Source: Bacteroidaceae bacterium
GTDB taxonomy: Bacteria; Bacteroidota; Bacteroidia; Bacteroidales; Bacteroidaceae
NCBI GenBank assembly: GCA_016302435.1
Contig: JAEDNQ010000149.1
Location: 1 to 5,377 of the forward strand
DNA length: 5,377 nt
Reading direction: 5' to 3'
The notes under the pieces are model-generated. The model was not told where the DNA came from and did not search any database. It worked only from the letters and a program-made list of their open reading frames with translations. How positions within the stretch are numbered: position 1 is the first letter of the stretch; the number at the start of each line of letters is the position of its first letter. Below are positions 1-5,377 of the stretch, in pieces. The translations under genes were made by a program, and so were the position numbers.

Positions 1-1
1 A

Positions 2-84
2 GATGAGCCCATCCACACCTGCCTCAGATGAGCCTGCTATGCTCCACCTGCCTCAGATGCGCCTGATATGCTCCACCTGCCTCA
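2..84. repeat. Degenerate 29-bp tandem repeat, about 3 units, cut by the window edge
   Basis: Three contiguous units are visible at 2-26, 27-55 and 56-84. The second and third are 29 bp each and differ at only two positions (5 and 11 of the unit). The first is a 25-bp shortened copy. All end in CCTGCCTCA, and units 2 and 3 share TATGCTCCACCTGCCTCA. There are no unique spacers, so this is a direct tandem repeat and not a CRISPR array. The array probably continues upstream of the window. A 29-bp period is not a multiple of three, and units 1 and 2 each carry a TGA near their start, which argues against the array as a whole coding for protein. Its function is unknown; a variable-number repeat between genes is the simplest reading. 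Confidence 0.75.
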
Positions 85-148
85 GCTCTCACCTCCCATC
101 CATAAGCAACACAAGTTATAACTCCAACCCATACACCCCCAGTTCTTT

Positions 149-1663
149 ATGAAACGCCAGTCCCTTTTCCTTTTCTTGGTTGTCCTTTTCTTCTCGTTCC
201 ACCTCTCCGCCTCAGCCGCCAATCCCAAGCGAGAGTTTCGCGGAGCGTGGATTCAGTGTGTCAATGGCCAGTACATAGGCAAGACCCCATCACAGATACG
301 CTCCATGCTGTCAGCCCAGCTTGACAGTCTGCAGCTATGTGGCATAAATGCCATCCTCTTCCAGGTGCGTGCAGAAGGCGATGCCCTCTACCGCTCCTCC
401 TACGAGCCATGGTCGCGCTATCTCACAGGTACACAAGGAACTGCCCCTGCTGACGGATGGGATCCGTTGGCGTGGATGGTTGAGCAGTGCCACAACCGTC
501 AGATGGAGTGCCATGCGTGGATAAACCCTTACAGAGCCAAGACCAAGTTCACCAAGGCACTGGCAATCAACCATGCAGCCGTGCGCCATCCCGAGCGCAT
601 CTTCGAGTATGACGGACTTTACATCTTCAATCCTGCCCTGCCCGAAAACCGCGTCTACACCTGCATGGTCGTAGAAGACATACTCAACCGCTACGATGTC
701 GACGGCATCCACATCGACGACTATTTCTACCCCTATCCTGTTCCTGGAGTCGACATGCCTGACTGGGACTACTATCTTGCCGACCGTAGAGGCTTTGACA
801 ACATAGCCGATTGGCGACGCGACAATGTAAACCTCCTCATCCGCGACCTGCATCTCCTCATCCGTAGCGTCAAGCCATGGTGCAAGTTCGGTGTCTCACC
901 CTTCGGCATCTATCGCAATTCGCCAGATGGGGTCAACAACAAGAAGGGTAGTGCTACATCAGGCACACAAAACTACGACGACCTCTATGCCGACATAGTC
1001 CTTTGGGTCGAAAAAGGGTGGGTTGACTACAACATTCCTCAAGTGTATTGGAACATAGGCACCAAGGCTGCGGACTACGAGGTTCTCGTCAAGTGGTGGA
1101 ATGACTATTGCGGCAAGCGTCCGCTCTTCATTGGTCAAGATGTCGAGCGTACTGTCAAGGGCATTGACCCTCACAACCCCAATTCCCATCAGATGATGGC
1201 CAAATATAATCTTCAGCGCTCACTGCGCAATATCAAGGGTTCCTGCCAGTGGTATGCTGCTGCCGTCGTCAATAATCCTGGCAACTACCGCACAGTCCTT
1301 GCGCAGCATTACCATTCCACTCCTGCCCTCCAACCCCTCATGCCGTTCATCGACAGCAAGGCACCAGGCAAGGTGACCAAGCTCAAACTCAGAGGCCATA
1401 CCACATTAGAGTGGCAAGCGCCCAAATACAAGAAAGAGATGGATCGCGCGCGTCAGTATGTCATCTACCGCTTTGCCAAGCACGAAAAGATAGACTTCTT
1501 GTCAGCCGAGCATATTATGACCATAACATCTGACACTGAGTACACTCTCGGCTCGTCTGCTCCAGATAAGCTGACACCTGCAAAAGACTATGTATACTTT
1601 GTCACTGCACTTGACCGCCTGCACAACGAGTCAAAACCTGTCAAGGTGAAAGTCAAGAGGTAA
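149..1663 (+). CDS. Secreted glycoside-hydrolase-like protein, GHL10 (DUF187/YngK) family, with C-terminal Fn3-like domain
   Basis: This is a predicted exported carbohydrate-active enzyme of 504 aa. Residues 1-23 form a Sec signal peptide: K2-R3, a Leu/Phe/Val core, and an ASA/AN cleavage site after A23. There is no lipobox cysteine, so it should be cleaved by signal peptidase I and released to the periplasm or beyond. Residues about 28-395 match the GHL10 TIM-barrel family (PF02638): REFRGAW (28-34), FQVRAEGDALY (71-81), EPWSRYLTG (86-94), CHAWINPYR (121-129), the hallmark DGIHIDDYFYP (185-195), FGVSPFGIYRN (247-257) and DYNIPQVYW (293-301). The acidic residues D185, D190 and D191 are candidate active-site residues, by family analogy. 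Residues about 403-504 look like a fibronectin type III module (APGKVTKL, RQYVIYRF, YVYFVTALD). No Shine-Dalgarno sequence is visible, and the start is set by the signal peptide. Tandem TAA stops are followed directly by a terminator. The substrate cannot be told from sequence; bacterial cell-wall or other glycans are possible. Confidence 0.9.
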   Translation: MKRQSLFLFLVVLFFSFHLSASAANPKREFRGAWIQCVNGQYIGKTPSQIRSMLSAQLDSLQLCGINAILFQVRAEGDALYRSSYEPWSRYLTGTQGTAPADGWDPLAWMVEQCHNRQMECHAWINPYRAKTKFTKALAINHAAVRHPERIFEYDGLYIFNPALPENRVYTCMVVEDILNRYDVDGIHIDDYFYPYPVPGVDMPDWDYYLADRRGFDNIADWRRDNVNLLIRDLHLLIRSVKPWCKFGVSPFGIYRNSPDGVNNKKGSATSGTQNYDDLYADIVLWVEKGWVDYNIPQVYWNIGTKAADYEVLVKWWNDYCGKRPLFIGQDVERTVKGIDPHNPNSHQMMAKYNLQRSLRNIKGSCQWYAAAVVNNPGNYRTVLAQHYHSTPALQPLMPFIDSKAPGKVTKLKLRGHTTLEWQAPKYKKEMDRARQYVIYRFAKHEKIDFLSAEHIMTITSDTEYTLGSSAPDKLTPAKDYVYFVTALDRLHNESKPVKVKVKR

Positions 1664-1670
1664 TAATGAA

Positions 1671-1717
1671 GGCGGGCATAAAGTGAAAGACACTTTATGC
1701 CCGCCATATTTCTTTTT
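1671..1717 (+). terminator. Strong intrinsic terminator after the GHL10 gene
   Basis: A perfect 15-bp inverted repeat, GGCGGGCATAAAGTG (1671-1685) and CACTTTATGCCCGCC (1691-1705), encloses a 5-base loop AAAGA. It is followed by a T-rich tract (1706-1717, ATATTTCTTTTT). It begins 5 bp after the second of two tandem TAA codons. On the minus strand the bases after the stem (TTCATTATTA) are only moderately T-rich, so it may also stop leftward transcription from aguB, but less well. Confidence 0.9.
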
Positions 1718-1738
1718 GGTGAGGACTTTCCGACTTTC

Positions 1739-1873
1739 CTGGCTTTTCCAGTCTATCTGGCTTTTCCAGTCTATCTGGCTTTTCCAGTCTATCCGGCTTT
1801 TCCAGTCTATCTGGCTTTTCCGGTCTATCCGGCTTTTCTGGACATTCCGGTTTTTCCGGTTTTTCCAGTCATA
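1739..1873. repeat. 18-bp tandem repeat array between convergent genes
   Basis: The consensus unit is CTGGCTTTTCCAGTCTAT. Units 1-3 (1739-1756, 1757-1774, 1775-1792) are identical. Units 4 (1793-1810), 5 (1811-1828) and 6 (1829-1846) differ by C/T or A/G changes, and unit 6 ends GGACATT. A half unit CCGGTTTTT (1847-1855) precedes a last diverged unit (1856-1873). Most units hold a small dyad, CTGG-CTTTT-CCAG, which also appears as CCGG-TTTTT-CCGG (1847-1859). The + strand is pyrimidine-rich. Both gene stops lie outside the array, and no transposase or spacer is present. The period is a multiple of three, so several frames stay open, but I see no support for a real protein. A variable-number tandem repeat is the most likely identity. 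Confidence 0.9.
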
Positions 1874-1892
1874 CCATACTTTCCGGGCCTTC

Positions 1893-2768
1893 TCAGTCAA
1901 TAAATCTCTTGGTTAGCCCTGCAAACTCCTCTATTCTTCTGTCTCTGAGGAAGGGCCACCAGCGCCGCACATTCTCACATCTCTTCATGTCGATGTCCAC
2001 CACCTCCACGACCTCCTCGTCTTTTGGGGCTCTATAGAGAAACTCTCCCTGCGGACCAGCTATGAAGCTGCTGCCCCAAAAAGATATGCCGTTAGTCTGC
2101 CCCGATGGGTCTGGCTCGTGCCCCGTTCTGTTGACAGCGATGACAGGCAGTCCGTTGGCTACAGCATGCCCCCTCTGCACCGTTGTCCATGCCTCTCTTT
2201 GACGTTCCTGTTCCTCAGGCGTGTCAGACGACTCATATCCGATGGCTGTAGGGTATATCAACAGCTCGGCACCCTGAAGAGCCATGAGGCGCGCTCCCTC
2301 AGGATACCACTGATCCCAGCAGACCTGCACGCCAAGCCTGCCAACACTCGTGTCTATGGGACGGAAACCAATGTCGCCTGGCGTGAAATAAAACTTCTCG
2401 TAGTAAGCAGGGTCGTCGGGGATATGCATTTTCCTGTACTTGCCTGCTATGCTGCCGTCCTTCTCAAAAACCACAGCCGTATTGTGGTACAGCCCAGCGG
2501 CACGCCTTTCGAAGAGAGACGTGACGATGACCATAGACAGCTCTTTGGCCAGTCGGCCATATATCTCGGTCGAGGGTCCAGGGATGGGTTCAGCCAGGTC
2601 GAAGAGCGTCGTGTCCTCCGTCTGGCAGAAGTAAAGAGAGTTGTGGAGTTCCTGCAAGACCATCAGTTCAGCTCCCATAGAGGCCGCCTTTCTGATAGCT
2701 TGAGATATGTGCTCAATGTTCTTTGATGTGTCTTTTACACATGTGAGTTGTGCTATTCCTACTTTCAT
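1893..2768 (-). CDS. aguB: N-carbamoylputrescine amidase, nitrilase superfamily
   Basis: The enzyme hydrolyses N-carbamoylputrescine to putrescine, CO2 and ammonia, the last step of the agmatine route from arginine to putrescine in the cytoplasm. The 291-aa protein is full length for the family. The nitrilase-superfamily Glu-Lys-Cys triad is complete: E40 in LQELHNSLYFCQ, K113 in KYRKMHIPDDP, and C150 in VCWDQWYPEGAR. The sequences EKFYFTPGD (124-132), IYPTAIGYE (171-179), NRTGHEPD (213-220) and FWGSSFIAGPQG (230-241) are typical of AguB-type enzymes and separate it from general omega-amidases or nitrilases. It starts with MKVGIAQLTC, the usual first beta strand, which fixes the start. There is no Shine-Dalgarno sequence, but the upstream bases are AT-rich. 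It is divergent from the aminotransferase gene and convergent with the GHL10 gene, so it seems to be transcribed alone. Agmatine deiminase (aguA), often its neighbour, is not in the window. Confidence 0.93.
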   Translation of the reverse strand: MKVGIAQLTCVKDTSKNIEHISQAIRKAASMGAELMVLQELHNSLYFCQTEDTTLFDLAEPIPGPSTEIYGRLAKELSMVIVTSLFERRAAGLYHNTAVVFEKDGSIAGKYRKMHIPDDPAYYEKFYFTPGDIGFRPIDTSVGRLGVQVCWDQWYPEGARLMALQGAELLIYPTAIGYESSDTPEEQERQREAWTTVQRGHAVANGLPVIAVNRTGHEPDPSGQTNGISFWGSSFIAGPQGEFLYRAPKDEEVVEVVDIDMKRCENVRRWWPFLRDRRIEEFAGLTKRFID

Positions 2769-2784
2769 ATTCTCAAATTTGCGG

Positions 2785-2792
2785 CAAAATTA
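2785..2792 (-). promoter_or_regulatory. Possible Bacteroidota -7 box for aguB
   Basis: Read on the minus strand this is TAATTTTG, fitting the TAnnTTTG consensus. It lies 16 bp before the aguB start codon, which would give a leader of only about 10-13 nt. I see no clear TTG -33 element at the usual distance upstream, so this is a weak call based on one box and its position. Confidence 0.4.
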
Positions 2793-2835
2793 TAAAAAGT
2801 TTTTGATATAGATGCTAATTGACATAATAAATTGC

Positions 2836-2843
2836 TAACTTTG
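2836..2843 (+). promoter_or_regulatory. Bacteroidota -7 box for the aminotransferase-permease operon
   Basis: TAACTTTG, followed by C, is a full match to the TAnnTTTG -7 consensus of the Bacteroidota primary sigma factor. It stands 41 bp before the ATG at 2885, implying a leader of roughly 35 nt. A TTG occurs at 2819-2821, but the 14-bp gap is shorter than the usual spacing of about 19-21, so the -33 element is uncertain. The leader is AT-rich with no Shine-Dalgarno sequence. Confidence 0.6.
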
Positions 2844-2884
2844 CATGAACAAATACAAACGATAACTACTATATCATATTAGAT

Positions 2885-4090
2885 ATGCCAAAAATATCAA
2901 TTCGAGGAACCGAGATGCCAAGCTCTCCAATACGCAAATTGGCACCTCTCGCCGAGGATGCCAAAAAGAGAGGCATCAAGGTCTATCACCTAAATATCGG
3001 TCAGCCCGACCTGCCCACACCGCAGGTGGCAATTGACGCAATCAAGAACATCGACCGCAAGATTTTGGAGTATAGCCCATCGCAGGGCTATCGCAGTTAC
3101 AGAGAAAAACTCGTCAACTACTACGCCAAGTATGACATTCGCCTGACAGCAGACGACATCATCATCACCAGTGGCGGTAGCGAAGCCGTGCTCTTCTCTT
3201 TCCTTGCCTGCCTCAATCCAGGCGATGAAATCATTGTGCCCGAACCAGCCTATGCCAACTACATGGCTTTTGCCATTTCTGCAGGTGCCGTCATCCGCAC
3301 CATAGCCACCACCATCGACGAGGGCTTCTCTTTGCCCAAAGTGGAAAAGTTTGAAGAACTCATCAATGAGCGCACACGAGCCATCCTCATCTGCAATCCC
3401 AACAACCCTACAGGCTATCTCTACACACGCAGAGAGATGAACCAGATACGTGACCTCGTGAAGAAATACGACCTCTACCTCTTCTCCGACGAGGTATACC
3501 GCGAGTTCATCTACACAGGTTCACCATACATCTCTGCTTGCCACCTTGAAGGCATCGAAGACAACGTTGTCCTCATCGACTCCGTCTCCAAGCGATACAG
3601 CGAGTGCGGCATCCGCATAGGAGCACTCATCACCAAAAACGAAGAGATACGCAAGGCCGTCATGAAGTTCTGTCAGGCACGCCTTTCGCCACCTCTCATC
3701 GGCCAGATAGCTGCAGAGGCCAGTCTCGACGCGCCAGAAGAATACAGCCGTGACATATACGATGAATACGTAGAGCGCAGAAAATGCCTCATAGACGGTC
3801 TCAACCGCATTCCCGGCGTCTATTCGCCCATCCCCATGGGAGCCTTCTACACTGTCGCCCGTTTGCCAGTCGACGACTGCGAGAAGTTCTGCGCATGGTG
3901 TCTTTCCGACTTCAACTACGAAGGCGAGACCGTCATGATGGCGCCAGCCTCCGGATTCTATACCACCCCTGGCGCAGGAAAGAATGAAGTGCGCATAGCC
4001 TATGTCCTCAAGAAAGAAGACCTCATACGCTCACTCTTCGTCCTCCGCAAGGCTCTCGAAGCCTATCCGGGAAGAGTAGAGCAGCAGTAA
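2885..4090 (+). CDS. PLP-dependent class I/II aminotransferase (aspartate-aminotransferase-like)
   Basis: This is a cytoplasmic transaminase of fold type I, 401 aa, the usual length. Visible motifs in order are: NIGQPDLPTP (37-46), substrate/cofactor end of the N-terminal arm; YSPSQGYRSYRE (63-74); TSGGSEA (95-101), the PLP phosphate loop; PEPAYANY (119-126); NPNNPTG (171-177), with N174 expected at the cofactor; SDEVYREF (201-208), with D202 contacting the pyridine nitrogen and Y205 the ring oxygen; SVSKRYSECGIRIG (233-246), with K236 as the Schiff-base lysine and R244 binding phosphate; and NEVRIAYV (367-374), with R370 as the likely alpha-carboxylate clamp. All key residues are present. 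The N-terminal sequence reads straight into the family's first helix, which supports the ATG at 2885. Genomes often label such proteins AspC, but the true amino donor cannot be read from sequence; aromatic, branched-chain or alanine donors are alternatives. It is followed after 24 bp by the permease gene. Confidence 0.92.
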   Translation: MPKISIRGTEMPSSPIRKLAPLAEDAKKRGIKVYHLNIGQPDLPTPQVAIDAIKNIDRKILEYSPSQGYRSYREKLVNYYAKYDIRLTADDIIITSGGSEAVLFSFLACLNPGDEIIVPEPAYANYMAFAISAGAVIRTIATTIDEGFSLPKVEKFEELINERTRAILICNPNNPTGYLYTRREMNQIRDLVKKYDLYLFSDEVYREFIYTGSPYISACHLEGIEDNVVLIDSVSKRYSECGIRIGALITKNEEIRKAVMKFCQARLSPPLIGQIAAEASLDAPEEYSRDIYDEYVERRKCLIDGLNRIPGVYSPIPMGAFYTVARLPVDDCEKFCAWCLSDFNYEGETVMMAPASGFYTTPGAGKNEVRIAYVLKKEDLIRSLFVLRKALEAYPGRVEQQ

Positions 4091-4114
4091 GCCACCTTCA
4101 CGCCAGCATACGCA

Positions 4115-5362
4115 ATGTCATTCAAGTCATTCATAGCGCACCGCATCTATGCTGATAAATCAGAGGACGGGGAACGTTTTTCCCGTCCTGCTGTTCGTAT
4201 AGCCATGCTTGGAGTTATGATGGGAGTGGCTGTCATGCTCATCAGCCTCGCCGTTGTCTTAGGCTTCAAGGAACAGATAACATCCAAGGTCATGGGCTTC
4301 GGTTGCCATATACAGGCCGTCAGCCTTACACAAAACCAGTATCGTGAGATGTTGCCCCTCACAACCGACAAGGCCATGATAGAAAGCGTCAGGAGAGTCG
4401 AAGGCGTCAAGCATGTTCAACCGTTTGCCTATAAGCTCGGAGTCCTCAAGACGGAAGATGACTTTTGTGGCGTCAACTTCAAGGGAGTTGGCAGTAACTA
4501 CGATATGAGCTTCCTCCAAAGTTGCCTCGTAGAAGGAGAGATACCCTCCTTCAAGTCGGACACTCCATCCAACGAGCTGCTCATCTCACGTCGGGTGGCA
4601 ACAGACCTCGGCTTAGAGGTAGGCGACAAAGTCTTTGCTTACTTCATGGGAGAAGAAGCTATGCGAGCCAGGCGCTTCACTGTCGCTGGACTCTTCACCA
4701 CCAATATGGACGACTACGATAAAAATACTGTCATCACTGACATCTACACCGTCCGCAAGCTCAACCATTGGGAATCCGACCAGTCTACAGGATTGGAGAT
4801 ATCTGTCAGCGATGTCGACGACATAGAGCGCACCACCGACCGCCTTCAGTTTCTCCATCGTCAGCCCCAGCCTGACGGCATTGTATGCGGAGTATTCAGC
4901 ATCAAGGAACTGGCAGCCCACACCTTTGCTTGGCTCTCCGTCCTCGACATAAACGTTGTCATGATACTCATCCTCATGATACTCGTCAGTGCCTTCACCG
5001 TAGTCAGCGGACTCCTTATCATCATGCTCGAGCGCATAAACATGATAGGCACACTCAAGGTGCTTGGAGCCACCAACTCCATGGTCAGAGGCATCTTTGT
5101 CCATTTCTGCACCATGCTCGTCGGACGCGGCATCCTCTATGGCAACCTCTTGGGCTTCGCCATCTGCTTCCTCCAGAAGTATTGCCATGTCATCTCTCTC
5201 GACCCGTCAGTATACTATATTGACTCAGTACCCATAGCTTTTGACTGGGTGCTCATCGTGACCATCAACCTCATCACATTCCTCATCTCTCTCCTCGTCA
5301 TCTGGGGCAGCTCCCACCTGATAGGACTCGGCAAACCAGCACAGACGATGAGATATGAGTGA
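4115..5362 (+). CDS. ABC transporter permease, LolC/LolE-FtsX-like (MacB-type topology)
   Basis: This is an inner-membrane permease of 415 aa. It has the LolC/E and MacB layout: a short cytosolic N-terminus opening FIAHRIYADK, a first transmembrane helix at about 27-50 (hydrophobic MLGVMMGVAVMLISLAVVLG), a periplasmic domain at about 51-275, then three C-terminal helices at about 277-304, 326-353 and 376-400 forming the FtsX domain (PF02687). ERINMIGTLKVLGAT (306-320), just after the second helix, matches the coupling segment that meets the ATPase in LolC/E proteins. The C-terminus GKPAQTMRYE is the usual short basic/acidic tail. In the LolCDE system such a subunit extracts outer-membrane lipoproteins, and lipoprotein export is the best guess here, though related permeases move other substrates. 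No ATPase gene (LolD-like) is in the window, so it must be encoded elsewhere. It is likely co-transcribed with the aminotransferase. No Shine-Dalgarno sequence is visible. Confidence 0.87.
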   Translation: MSFKSFIAHRIYADKSEDGERFSRPAVRIAMLGVMMGVAVMLISLAVVLGFKEQITSKVMGFGCHIQAVSLTQNQYREMLPLTTDKAMIESVRRVEGVKHVQPFAYKLGVLKTEDDFCGVNFKGVGSNYDMSFLQSCLVEGEIPSFKSDTPSNELLISRRVATDLGLEVGDKVFAYFMGEEAMRARRFTVAGLFTTNMDDYDKNTVITDIYTVRKLNHWESDQSTGLEISVSDVDDIERTTDRLQFLHRQPQPDGIVCGVFSIKELAAHTFAWLSVLDINVVMILILMILVSAFTVVSGLLIIMLERINMIGTLKVLGATNSMVRGIFVHFCTMLVGRGILYGNLLGFAICFLQKYCHVISLDPSVYYIDSVPIAFDWVLIVTINLITFLISLLVIWGSSHLIGLGKPAQTMRYE

Positions 5363-5377
5363 TGAACCGGTCTTTCC
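5362..5377 (+). CDS. Possible start of a further gene, cut by the window edge
   Basis: The permease stop TGA (5360-5362) shares its last base with an ATG at 5362-5364 (TGATG), which stays open to the window end and would read MNRSF. A one-base stop/start overlap is common between co-translated operon genes, but only five codons are visible and chance cannot be excluded. No product can be assigned. Confidence 0.25.

Noticed and set aside
2..84. Repeats of about 29 bp, a CRISPR-like repeat length
   Set aside because: The units are contiguous with no unique spacers, and no cas gene is in the window; it is a plain tandem repeat.
335..853. 172-codon minus-strand open frame inside the GHL10 gene
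   Set aside because: It lies antisense to a well-supported coding region with conserved motifs, and its translation resembles no family.
1683..1916. Plus-strand open frames through the 18-bp array (hydrophobic or aromatic repeats such as LAFPVY)
   Set aside because: All three plus frames of the unit are stop-free simply because the period is 18. The frames begin inside the terminator hairpin and run into the aguB 3' end, and they have no resemblance to a known family.
2118..2726. 202-codon plus-strand open frame antisense to aguB
   Set aside because: It is a shadow of aguB, whose catalytic triad and full length are clear; the antisense translation is Arg/Ser-rich and unrecognisable.
4091..4114. 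Possible promoter or terminator between the aminotransferase and permease genes
   Set aside because: The 24 bp hold no TAnnTTTG box and no inverted repeat with a T-tract, so an operon is the better reading.
4613..5188. 191-codon minus-strand open frame inside the permease gene
   Set aside because: It is antisense to the periplasmic and transmembrane regions of a complete permease; its acidic His/Asp/Glu-rich translation is what hydrophobic codons give in reverse.
4885..5223. 112-codon plus-strand open frame inside the permease gene, His/Arg-rich
   Set aside because: It is an out-of-frame reading of membrane-helix codons with no family signal, fully contained in the permease.

Overview
The window looks like ordinary chromosomal DNA from a Bacteroidota bacterium of the order Bacteroidales, with Prevotella-like or Bacteroides-like relatives most likely. 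The reasons are: no gene has a Shine-Dalgarno sequence; the divergent intergenic region carries TAnnTTTG boxes, the -7 element of Bacteroidota promoters; and the protein set (secreted GHL10 enzyme, N-carbamoylputrescine amidase, class I/II aminotransferase, LolC/FtsX-type permease) is familiar from that order. The genus call is inference from general resemblance only.

Layout. Positions 1-84 hold the visible end of a degenerate 29-bp tandem repeat, followed by a short C-rich leader. A secreted glycoside-hydrolase-like protein (149-1663, +) ends in tandem stop codons and a strong 15-bp hairpin terminator (1671-1717). Between it and the convergent gene lies an 18-bp tandem repeat of about seven units (1739-1873). 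The N-carbamoylputrescine amidase gene aguB runs leftwards (1893-2768, -). A 116-bp AT-rich divergent promoter region (2769-2884) separates it from a rightward pair: a PLP-dependent aminotransferase (2885-4090) and, 24 bp later, a four-helix ABC permease of the LolC/FtsX type (4115-5362). A further gene may begin in the last 16 bases.

How the genes work together. There is no sign that the four genes form one pathway. The glycosidase-like protein acts outside the cytoplasm. AguB makes putrescine in the cytoplasm, but its usual partner, agmatine deiminase, is not in the window. The aminotransferase and permease are probably co-transcribed but belong to different processes (amino-acid metabolism; membrane or lipoprotein export).

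I did not find a previously undescribed system. All large genes are intact members of known families. The least explained parts are the two tandem repeats, above all the 18-bp array whose units each carry a small hairpin with a CTTTT-type loop.
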